A stretch of DNA of 64,000 bases from Chryseobacterium limigenitum (lineage in GTDB: Bacteria > Bacteroidota > Bacteroidia > Flavobacteriales > Weeksellaceae). Below, piece by piece: positions 53,303-62,705 of this stretch; position 1 is the first letter of the stretch; each line of letters starts with the position of its first letter. The stretch is taken from contig NZ_FPKW01000012.1 of assembly GCF_900114875.1 (NCBI RefSeq), positions 1-64,000 of the forward strand, given 5' to 3'. Under the pieces are notes generated by a model. It saw only the letters and a list, made by a program, of their open reading frames with translations. It was not told where the DNA came from and did not search any database. The translations under genes were made by a program, and so were the position numbers.

Positions 53303-53310
53303 TACCTTTG
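53303..53310 (+). promoter_or_regulatory. Predicted -7 box of the rplM-rpsI-rpsB operon
   Basis: TACCTTTG followed by CACACCC, an exact consensus with the G-C-A-C-C-C context common at Bacteroidota ribosomal promoters. It ends 45 bases before the GTG start of rplM. Confidence 0.7.
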
Positions 53311-53355
53311 CACACCCTTATGGGGAAAATTATGTTTAATCTTTAACTAAAACGT

Positions 53356-53811
53356 GTGAATACATTAAGTTACAAAACTGTTTCAGCGAACAAAGCTACT
53401 GCTAATAAAGAATGGGTTGTGGTAGACGCTGAAGGACAGCCGTTAGGAAGACTAGCTTCTACGGTTGCAAAGATTTTGAGAGGTAAGCACAAAACAAACT
53501 TTACACCTCACGTAGATTGTGGTGATAACGTTATTGTTTTGAATGCTGGGAAAGTTACTCTTTCCGGAAACAAGTGGAACGATAAGACTTATATCTGGCA
53601 TACAGGTTATCCTGGAGGTCAAAAGTCTATGACTGCAGCTGAACTTCAAAAGAAAGATTCTTTAAAAGTATTAGAAAAATCTGTAAAAGGTATGTTACCT
53701 AAAAACAGATTAGGATCTGCTTTATTGAAGAACCTTTACTTATATGAAGGAACTGAGCACAAACATGAAGCTCAACAGCCTGCAACAATTAATGTTAACG
53801 AATTTAAATAA
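53356..53811 (+). CDS. rplM: 50S ribosomal protein L13
   Basis: 151 residues, starting with GTG at 53356 ([20 protein letters not shown]). Landmarks: [52 protein letters not shown] and [20 protein letters not shown]. The GTG start is supported by the upstream TAA in frame and by fit to the family N-terminus. First gene of the ribosomal operon; 5 bases before rpsI. Confidence 0.96.
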   Translation: MNTLSYKTVSANKATANKEWVVVDAEGQPLGRLASTVAKILRGKHKTNFTPHVDCGDNVIVLNAGKVTLSGNKWNDKTYIWHTGYPGGQKSMTAAELQKKDSLKVLEKSVKGMLPKNRLGSALLKNLYLYEGTEHKHEAQQPATINVNEFK

Positions 53812-53816
53812 TTAAT

Positions 53817-54203
53817 ATGTCTATAGTTCACAAAATCGGAAGAAGAAAAACTTCTGTAGCGAGAGTTTATGTAAAACCAGGTTCTGGAATCATTACAGTA
53901 AACGGTAAAGAGGCTGCAACTTATTTCTCTACAGACGTTATGGTTTATAAATTAAACCAACCGTTTATCCTTTCTGAAACTGTTGGTCAGTATGACGTTA
54001 CCGTAAATGTTTTCGGTGGTGGTAATACAGGTCAGGCAGAAGCTATCAGATTAGGTATTTCAAGAGCTTTATGTGAAATCAATGCTGAATTCAGATTAGC
54101 TTTAAAACCTGCTGGTTTACTTACGAGAGATGCAAGAATGGTGGAAAGAAAGAAGCCAGGTCAGAAAAAAGCAAGAAAGAGATTCCAATTCTCAAAACGT
54201 TAA
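53817..54203 (+). CDS. rpsI: 30S ribosomal protein S9
   Basis: 128 residues: [40 protein letters not shown], and the basic tail [20 protein letters not shown] ending SKR, which enters the P-site region of the ribosome. It sits 5 bases behind rplM and ends 208 bases before rpsB, an unusually long gap. Confidence 0.96.
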   Translation: MSIVHKIGRRKTSVARVYVKPGSGIITVNGKEAATYFSTDVMVYKLNQPFILSETVGQYDVTVNVFGGGNTGQAEAIRLGISRALCEINAEFRLALKPAGLLTRDARMVERKKPGQKKARKRFQFSKR

Positions 54204-54211
54204 AAAAGCGT

Positions 54212-54318
54212 ATGGCTATTGGCTTATGGCGGATAGCTTTAGAAAAATTTTTAAAAAATTATTTTTTAACCCAAAGCTGGGAAGCCAGTTGCCAAAAGCA
54301 ATAAGCCAACAGCAACTT
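54212..54318. repeat. Palindromic repeat unit between rpsI and rpsB
   Basis: GCTATTGGCTTAT (54215-54227) faces ATAAGCCAACAGC (54301-54313), 13 bases with one mismatch, around a 73-base loop rich in A/T and with GCTGGGAAGCCAGTTGCC-type segments. The GCTATTGGC/GCCAAxAGC words look like a dispersed repeat. It accounts for the long rpsI-rpsB gap. No gene is present. Confidence 0.55.
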
Positions 54319-54411
54319 TGCCCGTTACGTTTAGCATCCAAACACTTCTCCCATCTAAAGAAGTTGTTGATTGCATAAGAAGCGGAAAGTAAACTAACAA
54401 AAACAGAAAAC

Positions 54412-55176
54412 ATGGCAAAAGCAAATGTAAAAGACCTTCTAGAGGCTGGTGTACACTTCGGTCACATGACTAGAAAGTGGAATCCAAATATGGCTCCATA
54501 CATTTTTATGGAGAAAAATGGTATTCACATTGTAGACTTACATAAAACAGCAGTTAAATTGGATGAAGCTTGTAGCGCTTTAGAAAAATTAACTTCTGCA
54601 GGTAAAAAAGTTCTTTTTGTTGCTACTAAAAAGCAAGCAAAAGAAGTTGTTGCAAAACACGCTTCTGAACTTAATATGCCTTATATTACAGAAAGATGGC
54701 CGGGAGGTATGTTAACAAACTTTGTTACTATCAGAAAGGCTGTTAAGAAAATGAACCATATCGACAAAATGAAAAAAGACGGTACGTTCGAAACTTTATC
54801 TAAAAAAGAAAGACTTCAGGTTGACAGACAAAGAGCTAACTTAGAGAAAAACTTAGGTTCTATCTCTGACATGGTTCGTCTTCCTTCTGCAATCTTCGTT
54901 GTAGATATCATGAGAGAGCATATCGCTGTAACTGAAGCTAAGAAATTAGGTATTCCAGTTTTCGGTATTGTTGATACAAACTCTGATCCTAGAAAAGTTG
55001 ATTTCGTTATCCCAGGAAACGATGATGCTTCTAAGTCTATCGATATGATCTTGAGCGTAGTTTCAGAATCTATCAAAGACGGTCAGACTCAAAGAAAAGC
55101 TGATAAAGAAAAATCTAAAGAAGAAGGAGAAGTAGTATCTGCTGATAAAGATGCAGATTTCGATTCTGCTGAATAA
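54412..55176 (+). CDS. rpsB: 30S ribosomal protein S2
   Basis: 254 residues: LLEAGVHFGHMTRKWNPNMA, VLFVATKKQAKEVVAKHASE, YITERWPGGMLTNFVTIRKA and IPVFGIVDTNSDPRKVDFVI are family signatures. It is the last gene of rplM-rpsI-rpsB, since a terminator follows 24 bases later. Elongation factor Ts, often downstream of rpsB, is not encoded here. Confidence 0.96.
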   Translation: MAKANVKDLLEAGVHFGHMTRKWNPNMAPYIFMEKNGIHIVDLHKTAVKLDEACSALEKLTSAGKKVLFVATKKQAKEVVAKHASELNMPYITERWPGGMLTNFVTIRKAVKKMNHIDKMKKDGTFETLSKKERLQVDRQRANLEKNLGSISDMVRLPSAIFVVDIMREHIAVTEAKKLGIPVFGIVDTNSDPRKVDFVIPGNDDASKSIDMILSVVSESIKDGQTQRKADKEKSKEEGEVVSADKDADFDSAE

Positions 55177-55199
55177 TTAAAGATTTTCTTTAAAATATT

Positions 55200-55232
55200 A
55201 AAACCGCTAAACTTTGTTTAGCGGTTTTTTTT
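55200..55232 (+). terminator. Terminator of the ribosomal operon
   Basis: AAAACCGCTAAAC (55200-55212) and GTTTAGCGGTTTT (55216-55228) form a perfect 13-base stem with a T run. Confidence 0.9.
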
Positions 55233-55250
55233 GTGCTTATTAATGTAAGA

Positions 55251-55700
55251 TTAGTTTGAAAGTTTAATGTTGTAAGACGTCGTTATAAACTTTGTTTTTT
55301 GATATACAGAATTACACAACATTCCGGATAGATTATAATTCTGATTTTTAGGAACCATTGCAGTACCTATTTTATTAGTCCCAATTGGAATTTTTTTGAA
55401 GTAATTATTTCCACTGATCGTAAGAACCATATTGCATCTCGAATTATTTTCCACGGTGATAGAGGTTCTGTCTCCATCTGACCCGTTTAAAAGGTCTGTA
55501 AGAACCTCGGCTGTTTCGGACTTATAAGTCTTTATTAAGGCGCTGTATTCCCTTTCTACTTGGCTTGTTGAGTTGTTTGCGCCCGAACGAATAATACCCA
55601 CCGGTCTTTTAGCAGTTGGGGTTGAACGATAATTTGTTGTACCACAGCTATTTAACAATATAGCCAAAGCAAAGCTGTAAAAAAGTATCGTCTTTTTCAT
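55251..55700 (-). CDS. Small lipoprotein, related to the two DUF6759-like neighbours
   Basis: 149 residues with lipoprotein signal AILLNSC (Cys19). The C-terminal half (SITVENNSRCNMVLTISGNN, YNLSGMLCNSVYQKTKFI) follows the pattern of the two larger proteins at 55733 and 57335 (NKSDCNIIVRMEG; SIVCGAQYASQKTI): a cysteine after NxSxCN and a second in xxCxxxYxxxK. It lacks their HPDDP N-terminal motif. It lies 32 bases behind its larger relative. Possibly a DUF6759 member; function unknown. Confidence 0.72.
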   Translation of the reverse strand: MKKTILFYSFALAILLNSCGTTNYRSTPTAKRPVGIIRSGANNSTSQVEREYSALIKTYKSETAEVLTDLLNGSDGDRTSITVENNSRCNMVLTISGNNYFKKIPIGTNKIGTAMVPKNQNYNLSGMLCNSVYQKTKFITTSYNIKLSN

Positions 55701-55732
55701 ATGAGAAATTTGTGATGTAAAAATAATCTTTT

Positions 55733-56380
55733 TTACTTATTATTTGAAATCGTTTTATTCCCAACCTGTGAGGGGTTATTTATGGTTAAAAGCATATTCT
55801 TTTTTATGTCTTTCTGTGAATTATATTTCACGTCACAAACATTACTGTTCAGCGTATAAGATCCTTTATTAATCACAATAAAATTTTCTTCGTGCGCAGG
55901 AATAGCCAGATTGTAGAAATCTTTTCCTTCAATTCTTAAAACCAGATTACAGTCAGAATGATTTTTAAGTAATAGAATGACCTCCTTTTTACTGATATCT
56001 TCATTAATCATTGCATTTAAAAGCTTTACAGTCTTTTCTTTATGATCTTTTTTTGTTTCAGATATTAGGCGTTTAAAATCTTCTGCATCCTTAGAATTAG
56101 CATCTCTCATTACACTATTGGGAATCTCTGTGATAACAGGTCTGGCTTCCATTGGTTTTGCGTCTTTTTTGCCCTTCGTCCATTCCTCATTTTTTAATGC
56201 GATTAATTTTGGCTTTAAAACACTTTTTTTGGGATCTTCCGGATGGCAGGTTCTGAGATATTCTTCCATTTCCTGAATGTTGGTACTTTTGAGAATGTTT
56301 TTGCTGCTACTTTTTTGAGCATGTGTGAAACTTGAGATCAATACAAAAAGTATTGAAATGATGAGAGATTTTTTTTTCAT
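55733..56380 (-). CDS. Exported DUF6759-like protein (copy 2)
   Basis: 215 residues, signal peptide ending SFTHAQ. It aligns with the protein at 57335: ILKSTNIQEMEEYLRTCHPE with DPKKSVLKPK, DHKEKTVKLLNAMIN, NHSDCNLVLRIEG, and SYTLNSNVCDVKYNSQKDIK. The N-terminal helical part is shorter than in copy 1. Placed right behind trmB, with a related lipoprotein gene following. Family name recalled, not searched; function unknown. Confidence 0.75.
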   Translation of the reverse strand: MKKKSLIISILFVLISSFTHAQKSSSKNILKSTNIQEMEEYLRTCHPEDPKKSVLKPKLIALKNEEWTKGKKDAKPMEARPVITEIPNSVMRDANSKDAEDFKRLISETKKDHKEKTVKLLNAMINEDISKKEVILLLKNHSDCNLVLRIEGKDFYNLAIPAHEENFIVINKGSYTLNSNVCDVKYNSQKDIKKNMLLTINNPSQVGNKTISNNK

Positions 56381-56572
56381 TGATAAAAATTTTAAAAGTT
56401 GTTACTTCTATGTTTTTATGTGTTTGTTTTGTGTTTTTTTCAATGGAAAAACAAGGGTGTAAATTTTTACAACCTTTATTTTTGTGAGCGAATTTTATCA
56501 CTCAAATAATAAAAAATGATTAACTATTTAAAGTAAAATGAATGAGGGTGTGTTTTTTCATCTTTCTGTTTT

Positions 56573-57250
56573 TTAATTTATTTTGAACTTAATATAGGTT
56601 ATTGTTTTTCCTTTTGCGGAAAATAATTCTTCATAATAGGTTTTAATATCTCTTAAATGTTCTGTACCCGGATCGTATTCTGCAGCTCCGTAAATATCAT
56701 GATGTGCCGATACAATTTCATAGCCCGCACCTTGAAGGTAGCCTAAAGTATAGCCATGTAAAAACTCAGAATCTGTCTTTAAGTGAATGATTCCGCCAGG
56801 TTTCAGGAATTTTTTATATCTTTCAAGAAAATCGGGGTGAGTTAATCTGTGTTTTGTACGTCTGTATTTGATCTGCGGATCAGGGAACGTGATCCAAATT
56901 TCATCTACTTCGTTTTCACCAAAAAAATGGTCAACCAATTCAATCTGAGACCTTACAAAAGCTACATTTCCCATGTTATTTTCTACAGCTTCTTTAGCTC
57001 CAAACCAAAATCTGGCACCTTTGATGTCAATACCGATAAAGTTTTTTTCAGGAAAAGTTTTTGCAAGTCCTACTGAATATTCTCCTTTGCCACAGCCTAA
57101 TTCAAGAACAATTGGGTTATCATTTTTGAAGAAATCTGTTCTCCATTTTCCTTTCAATGCAAAGCTATTTAAAGCTTCGTCTCTTGTTGGTTGGATAACG
57201 TTTGGTAGTATTTTGTTTTCAGCGAATCTTGCTAATTTATTTTTGCCCAT
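56573..57250 (-). CDS. trmB: tRNA (guanosine(46)-N7)-methyltransferase
   Basis: 225 residues from the ATG at 57248-57250 (MGKNKLARFAENKILPNVIQ). The longer frame reaching 57271 overlaps a -7 box and is rejected. Motif I VLELGCGKGEYSVGLA binds SAM; IGIDIKGARFWFGAKEA, WITFPDPQIKYRRTKHRLTH and FLKPGGIIHLKTDSEFLHGY are TrmB landmarks. It methylates G46 in the tRNA variable loop. It sits between two related secreted-protein genes. Confidence 0.95.
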   Translation of the reverse strand: MGKNKLARFAENKILPNVIQPTRDEALNSFALKGKWRTDFFKNDNPIVLELGCGKGEYSVGLAKTFPEKNFIGIDIKGARFWFGAKEAVENNMGNVAFVRSQIELVDHFFGENEVDEIWITFPDPQIKYRRTKHRLTHPDFLERYKKFLKPGGIIHLKTDSEFLHGYTLGYLQGAGYEIVSAHHDIYGAAEYDPGTEHLRDIKTYYEELFSAKGKTITYIKFKIN

Positions 57251-57268
57251 GAGATATATAAAATCCTG

Positions 57269-57276
57269 CAAAAATA
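57269..57276 (-). promoter_or_regulatory. Predicted -7 box of trmB
   Basis: CAAAAATA (TATTTTTG on the minus strand), exact consensus, 18 bases before the ATG at 57250. Confidence 0.6.
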
Positions 57277-57334
57277 GCGAAATTTAGAAACATGACCTTG
57301 ACTTTTAACTATAAAAGAAGGTTTTGAGGATTTG

Positions 57335-58120
57335 TTATTTTTTAGGAGAGCTTCCCAATGCTACCATCAGTGGTTTTTGGATCGTTTTTTGGGATGCATA
57401 TTGGGCTCCGCAGACAATGCTTGTTAAAAGATAATCACCTTTTGTAACTACAACCGAGCTTTCGTTATGTGCAGGCACGGCAAGTCTGTATTTTGTAGTA
57501 CCGATGCCTTCCATTCTTACAATAATATTACAGTCGGATTTGTTTTGAATAAGCACGATACACTCTTTACTCATCGGATCATTATCGAAAAGTGAGTTCA
57601 ATATCTGTACTGTTTTATTTTTGTGTTCCGTTGGAGATACAGACATCAGCATATTGAATTCTTCTGCTTCCGTATCAGCAACAACTGTGGTTGAAGCTGT
57701 AGCAGAGGTATTGGTAACGTAAACATTTTTGGCACTGCTGGGAGTGTATACAACTAAAGATTGTTTTGCCTGCAGTTCTGCGTTGTATTTTGCGATTTGC
57801 TTTTGTTTGATAATTGCATTCATCTCATCGAATGTAATTTTTGTGGAAGGTCTTCTTTTCAGCAAAGCAAGCTGTTCCTGCATTTGTCTTACTTTTTGAT
57901 CCTCGGGACGCGCGTTTTTAATATATTCCTTCATCATTTCCATTACTCTTGGTTTTAGTACGGTTCTGCGCGGATCATCTGGGTGAGCATCTCTTAAGAA
58001 GGCATTTATCTCATAAATGTTTTTGCTTTTTAAGATATTGCTGTAGTCTTTGTCTTTTCTCTGAGCAGAAAAAAGTCCAAAAAATAACACTGTACTAAAG
58101 AGTAAAAGTATCTTTTTCAT
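57335..58120 (-). CDS. Exported DUF6759-like protein (copy 1)
   Basis: 261 residues, signal peptide ending GLFSAQ. The mature part starts ILKSKNIYEINAFLRDAHPD with DPRRTVLKPRV, followed by a coiled-coil-like stretch (QMQEQLALLKRRPS, IIKQKQIAKYNAELQAKQSL) and the C-terminal beta domain HKNKTVQILNSLFDND..NKSDCNIIVRMEG..YLLTSIVCGAQYASQKTI. It is the largest of three related genes. Periplasmic or surface location expected; function unknown. Confidence 0.75.
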   Translation of the reverse strand: MKKILLLFSTVLFFGLFSAQRKDKDYSNILKSKNIYEINAFLRDAHPDDPRRTVLKPRVMEMMKEYIKNARPEDQKVRQMQEQLALLKRRPSTKITFDEMNAIIKQKQIAKYNAELQAKQSLVVYTPSSAKNVYVTNTSATASTTVVADTEAEEFNMLMSVSPTEHKNKTVQILNSLFDNDPMSKECIVLIQNKSDCNIIVRMEGIGTTKYRLAVPAHNESSVVVTKGDYLLTSIVCGAQYASQKTIQKPLMVALGSSPKK

Positions 58121-58322
58121 TCACTAATATTAGGTTTAAAAAATAAACTAATCTTTTTCTTTACTTGTGTTTTAAGAATTAAGTGTTTTCTAAATTAAAG
58201 GGAATAGTAATCGTTAAAACACCTAATTATCGCATAAAATTAAACATATTTTAAAAAAATAAAGGAATGTACACCATAAAATTTTATGACATACATTCCT
58301 TTACAGCAAATATGGTGCTAAT

Positions 58323-59111
58323 TTATTTTATAACATCCTGAAGATGAGAGTTTCTAAGCCTTCTCTGATAAATAGGCATATATTTTTCAATCGGGATTTT
58401 TACGGCTTCAAAATTACCATTCATAATATAAGGCTGAATATTTTCTGAAGTATAAACAAATTGAAGGAAATTATCGATCAGATTTTCAGGTATTTTAAAT
58501 TTCAGGAAATAATCTTTTCCTAAATAATTTTTAATCTGAGTAACGGAGCTGTTCATCTTCTCGTAGGCTACATAACGCTGTTTTTTCTTCCTTTCTCCGG
58601 ATAAAATATCGTAGATACTTTCTAAACTAAAAGTAAGCCCGCCATCTCTAAGTCCTGCAACAGGCAACTCCGGTGGATTTCCGTCGCCTTTTGGTTCTGG
58701 TAAACCTATTACCTTTTTCAGAGCCAGAGCCTTATCTTCTTTTTTCAGAGCATTTACATCATATCTCAAATTTCCGGTAGGCTTAAATCTACTGATGATA
58801 ATTTCCTGAATATCATGGTAGGCTATTTTTAATTCAATTAAATTTTTAGAGCCAAGCATTTGAGGAGATAATTGAATATCTTTCCTTTCCGTTACAATTG
58901 AGGTAAAACGGATGACATCTCCGGCGTTTGCCTGAATAGTAAAATCGCCATTATAATCTGTAAGAACAGTTCTTTGCGTAGTAAGATTGGTTACATAAAC
59001 CTGATTAAGATATAATACTGAGTTGTCTCTTAAAAAGACCTCCCCATTATATATTTGAGCATTGATTTTTACCAGAAAAAGCAAGACTACTAGAGTAATA
59101 AGTTTCTTCAT
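58323..59111 (-). CDS. Exported protein with carboxypeptidase-like regulatory domain
   Basis: 262 residues from the ATG at 59109-59111 (MKKLITLVVLLFLVKINAQ). The longer frame is rejected because a -7 box lies in it. Residues about 20-100 are a TonB-receptor-type carboxypeptidase-like domain (YLNQVYVTNLTTQRTVLTDY, NGDFTIQANAGDVIRFTSI). The remaining 160 residues are charged and of unknown fold (DGGLTFSLESIYDILSGERK). No receptor plug or barrel follows. Role unknown; perhaps an accessory outer-membrane protein. Confidence 0.78.
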   Translation of the reverse strand: MKKLITLVVLLFLVKINAQIYNGEVFLRDNSVLYLNQVYVTNLTTQRTVLTDYNGDFTIQANAGDVIRFTSIVTERKDIQLSPQMLGSKNLIELKIAYHDIQEIIISRFKPTGNLRYDVNALKKEDKALALKKVIGLPEPKGDGNPPELPVAGLRDGGLTFSLESIYDILSGERKKKQRYVAYEKMNSSVTQIKNYLGKDYFLKFKIPENLIDNFLQFVYTSENIQPYIMNGNFEAVKIPIEKYMPIYQRRLRNSHLQDVIK

Positions 59112-59120
59112 ATAATAGGG

Positions 59121-59128
59121 CAAAATTA
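59121..59128 (-). promoter_or_regulatory. Predicted -7 box of the gene 58323-59111
   Basis: CAAAATTA (TAATTTTG on the minus strand), exact consensus, 9 bases before the ATG. Confidence 0.55.
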
Positions 59129-59245
59129 CATAGAAATCCAATAATTTATACCTACTTATCTAGTGAAATCAGGTTAAAGTTATATTAAACTTTATAATGA
59201 AACTGTTAATGAATGTTATAAACCCAGTTTGTGATATACGTTAAA

Positions 59246-62200
59246 TTATCTGTTTTTTACCAATAGCCAGCTTGTATATTTTACCGATGTACTGCCTCCG
59301 AATTCTGTCCAGCTTATAAAATACCAATAAGTGGCAGTGTTTATGGGTCTTCCGCCCAAGGTTCCGTCCCAGGTGAATCTGTTAGTAGGAGTTCCTCTGA
59401 AAACTTCGGCGCCGTATCTGTCGAAAATTCTGAATATAAGATTGTCATTGCCCATTAAGGCCGAATAATCAATACCATCATTATGTCCGTCATGGTTTGG
59501 AGTTATGGTGTTGATTAGATTAATTATGGTAAATGTTCTCGTAATTTCGTCACAGTTTCTGGAATCTCTTACGTGTACAACATGATTTCCTCTCGGTACA
59601 TTCTGGAAAACATTGGAGTTTTGCCAGTTAATTCCGTCTAAAGAGTATTCGTATGGAGGAGTTCCGCCGCTTACGCCAACGGTTACCGTATTTCCGTTGA
59701 CCTCAATTGAAACGATTGCAGGCAGAACAGATTCTGTAACATTGACAGCTTGTCTGTATGTGCAACCATCAAAAGTAAGATCTACCCAATAACTTCCGGC
59801 CGAAACGTTCGTGATAGCAGGTGTGGTTGCGCCTGTGCTCCAGAGGTAGCTGTCGAAACCAGGTCCGGCATCTAAATTTGTCGTTGTTTTTGGACAAACG
59901 ATTTTATCAAAAAGGATATTTGATTTTTTCGGAGTTTTAATATTAATTGTAATTGAAGCTACATTAGGACATACTCCCGGTTTTTCAAATCTGATATGGA
60001 TGGTCTGAGCTCCGGTAAGGTTCATTGGATTTCCGAGAGGGGCAACATTATTTTGAGCATCAGCTAAAGTCGCGTGATATGTCACTGTAACGTTAGGATC
60101 TATCGTAAATTGTGAAATAAATTGTGCCAGATCAACGTTTTTAATTCCGTCAAGATCGTTATCGCACACACTTACAAGATATGAAGTTTTCATTAAAGGA
60201 ATCTTAGCTCCAATACTGAAATTTAAAGGCTGAACAACACTTGCGCATCCGTCAGGAGAATCAACTCTTATGTAAATTGTTGTGGGTGCAGTGTAACTCC
60301 AGTTGTTAGGAAGCGTATTGGCATTTCCTAAGTTGGCATCACTTAAATTAGCGTAATATCTTACATTCGTAAAATAAGTGGGATTATTAAGGACAATAGG
60401 AGTGATGTTTGATAAATTAACGGTTACAATTCCATCTAAATTATCATCACAAAATACGCCATTATAATTATTTAAAACAATGGCAAGATTATATAAATTA
60501 AGTGTAATCTGAGCAATACTTTTACAGCCGATATTATTTTTAACTACGGCATAAACGATGGTTCCGTTTGGAGCAGTATAGGTGGTAGGTACTGTAATTA
60601 ATGCTGCAAGATTCTCGTTTTGGGCGTCAAGCAGCGTAGGGTAATAGGTAATTGTTACCGGGCTGTTGTTGGTAACATTAGCCGTTGTTAAATTAAAAGT
60701 TCCCTGTCCATTAATGTTACAGGCAGTTAATGTTTTATTAGTAACTGTTAATGCCTGAATATTAATTGTTACGGTTACCGATTCACAATCCGGAAAGTCT
60801 GGGTCATTTCCGCAGAAAGTATAGGTGAAAGTATCTGTTCCGGTAGTTCCCGGGTTGGTAACGGTGTAGGTAATTATTCCTGTGGTTGGATTTACAACTG
60901 CTGTTCCTAAAGTTGGAGGAGTCGTAATTGCAACGGTAGAAGGAACCGGTGTTTGTGTAGAACTGCTAAACGCTGGAGTAATGGTTTTTACTGAGCAGAC
61001 ATCGTAAATTGCGGTAGTTTGTTTTAAACAATTCAAAACCTTGAATTTTGCTGAAACTAAAGGCGCACAGCTTCCCATTGTTACCGAGCAATGATAATAT
61101 CCGGATTGCGTAGGAATATAGGTTGCTGCATTGGCTCCCGGAATAAGAATGTCATTTCGGTACCATTGATAAGTGTCATAAATAATTGGATCGACGGTAA
61201 GAACAATCCCCGGCGCGCAATCTCCGCCAGATTTTAAAATCACAGGCTGTGTAGGAAAACCTGCAAAGAAGCCGCCATATCCCACGGCATCACTTCCTGC
61301 ACTTATTCCTGCCATGATCGCTTTAGTTGAAACTACTGTAATTGTTCCTGTAACATTCGGAATACCATAAGTTACCCAATTATTGGTACCTGTCATATTG
61401 AAAGGCCCTGTACTGGCCAAAGGCTGAGTTCCGTTTACTGTTACAACGGCACCTTTTTCTGTAATTAAATTAAGCTTAGTCGGAATATTTAAAATTCCTA
61501 AAGGATTTCCATTCGAATGAACAAAGTTTTCATTAATAAAACCTAGTTCGTTGATCTGTTTTGGTAAATAACAATTCAGGGCAGGAATAAAATTAAAACC
61601 ACCCGTTGCTACCTCACTTCCTGAAGCTGAATCTCCGGCAAGAATCTGATAAACGTAAGCGTTTTTCGATGTTTTTACATATAAATTATAGTGTCCGCTT
61701 CCCTGTAGCTGATATTTGGTGTCTGGAATTACAAAATACTGTCCTGTATTTAATGTCGCTACCGGAGGTATTTCATTATTGACAAAAATTTGAGTGTTAT
61801 CTTCTGTAGCGATCACCACCGCGCCTTCCATATTGGCTCCGATACTTCCGTTGCCTTTTACAATGGCAAATTCGCTACCCAGTCTTTCAACAGGGACAGA
61901 CTGATCCATCAAAATATCAGAACTGCCGGGAAAATTTCCGGCATATTGACCGTTGAAGTTTCCGTTGGTGACATTTATAGGTTTATTTGAAACAATTTTA
62001 GACCCGATGAAGCCGTCAAAATTTCCGGATAGGGAACCGTTACCATCAATAATATACGATTGCCCTTTATTTAATGTAAAAGTCATGGTCGGGTTTGTGA
62101 CTCCGGTTGTTCCGTTGGAAAACTGTACGGTACTTTTATATCCTGAAATTGTAACTGTTGTATTGTCTTCAGTCGCCAATATACTCGTCATGAAATTCAA

Positions 62201-62644
62201 AATAAAATTGCTGACAGTTATAGGCGCACTTGCTGCATAAAAAGTCTTTCCCGTAGCAGGAATTCCTTTCGAAGTAATAATTTCTGCGTGATTAAAAACC
62301 GAAAATCTCAAGTTAGCATAAAAAGGAAATTCTGCTTTTAGATAAAGTCCTTTTGAGGTAGGTGTAAATAAATCCGTCTGTTGAGTTGTGATGATATAAT
62401 CTCTTAAAACATCAAATTTCTGAGGATTGTTTTTGCTGATGTTTACTGTTCCGATCAGGACATTATTGTTGTAAATACTTACCGGAAATGATGTCGTTCT
62501 GTTGGTGGAAAGATATAAATTTTGATAAGGATTCGGGTTTCCCGTTCTATCTACCATTGGGGCAAACCAATGTTCTCTGTCCAACTGTGCGAAAGTTGAA
62601 GTGAAAATATAGAATATAAATAAAAAAGATAAAATTTTCTTCAT
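59246..62644 (-). CDS. IgGFc-binding-domain surface protein with T9SS type B sorting domain
   Basis: 1132 residues, signal peptide (FLFIFYIFTSTFAQ). Residues about 25-460 resemble the IgGFc-binding N-terminal domain of Bacteroidota surface proteins (TTSFPVSIYNNN, SILATEDNTTVTISGYKSTV, FIPALNCYLPKQINELGFIN). A PKD/Ig-like segment follows (VDPIIYDTYQWYRNDILIPG), then repeated beta domains, a segment LDAGPGFDSYLWSTGATTPA and the C-terminal T9SS type B module (INTITPNHDGHNDGIDYSAL to YTSWLLVKNR). A long cell-surface protein secreted by T9SS. IgG binding is a domain name, not shown. The downstream tandem copy is at 62758. Confidence 0.9.
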   Translation of the reverse strand: MKKILSFLFIFYIFTSTFAQLDREHWFAPMVDRTGNPNPYQNLYLSTNRTTSFPVSIYNNNVLIGTVNISKNNPQKFDVLRDYIITTQQTDLFTPTSKGLYLKAEFPFYANLRFSVFNHAEIITSKGIPATGKTFYAASAPITVSNFILNFMTSILATEDNTTVTISGYKSTVQFSNGTTGVTNPTMTFTLNKGQSYIIDGNGSLSGNFDGFIGSKIVSNKPINVTNGNFNGQYAGNFPGSSDILMDQSVPVERLGSEFAIVKGNGSIGANMEGAVVIATEDNTQIFVNNEIPPVATLNTGQYFVIPDTKYQLQGSGHYNLYVKTSKNAYVYQILAGDSASGSEVATGGFNFIPALNCYLPKQINELGFINENFVHSNGNPLGILNIPTKLNLITEKGAVVTVNGTQPLASTGPFNMTGTNNWVTYGIPNVTGTITVVSTKAIMAGISAGSDAVGYGGFFAGFPTQPVILKSGGDCAPGIVLTVDPIIYDTYQWYRNDILIPGANAATYIPTQSGYYHCSVTMGSCAPLVSAKFKVLNCLKQTTAIYDVCSVKTITPAFSSSTQTPVPSTVAITTPPTLGTAVVNPTTGIITYTVTNPGTTGTDTFTYTFCGNDPDFPDCESVTVTINIQALTVTNKTLTACNINGQGTFNLTTANVTNNSPVTITYYPTLLDAQNENLAALITVPTTYTAPNGTIVYAVVKNNIGCKSIAQITLNLYNLAIVLNNYNGVFCDDNLDGIVTVNLSNITPIVLNNPTYFTNVRYYANLSDANLGNANTLPNNWSYTAPTTIYIRVDSPDGCASVVQPLNFSIGAKIPLMKTSYLVSVCDNDLDGIKNVDLAQFISQFTIDPNVTVTYHATLADAQNNVAPLGNPMNLTGAQTIHIRFEKPGVCPNVASITINIKTPKKSNILFDKIVCPKTTTNLDAGPGFDSYLWSTGATTPAITNVSAGSYWVDLTFDGCTYRQAVNVTESVLPAIVSIEVNGNTVTVGVSGGTPPYEYSLDGINWQNSNVFQNVPRGNHVVHVRDSRNCDEITRTFTIINLINTITPNHDGHNDGIDYSALMGNDNLIFRIFDRYGAEVFRGTPTNRFTWDGTLGGRPINTATYWYFISWTEFGGSTSVKYTSWLLVKNR

Positions 62645-62663
62645 TCAGGATCAGCTTTTATCA

Positions 62664-62671
62664 CAAATTTA
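62664..62671 (-). promoter_or_regulatory. Predicted -7 box of the IgGFc-domain gene
   Basis: CAAATTTA (TAAATTTG on the minus strand), exact consensus, 19 bases before the ATG at 62644. Confidence 0.55.
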
Positions 62672-62705
62672 ATAATAAAAAGTAGTAAACCCTTGAAAAA
62701 ATAAC

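Larger units (their letters stand above)
53010..53355. other. Divergent promoter region between DUF3667 and the ribosomal operon
   Basis: About 345 bases with no reading frame. It holds a -7 box for DUF3667 (53029) and one for rplM (53303). The middle part is AT-rich without an evident structure. Confidence 0.6.

Noticed and set aside
54130..54378. 82-residue + strand frame across the rpsI end and the repeat
   Set aside because: Overlaps rpsI in another frame and continues into the palindromic repeat; no motif.
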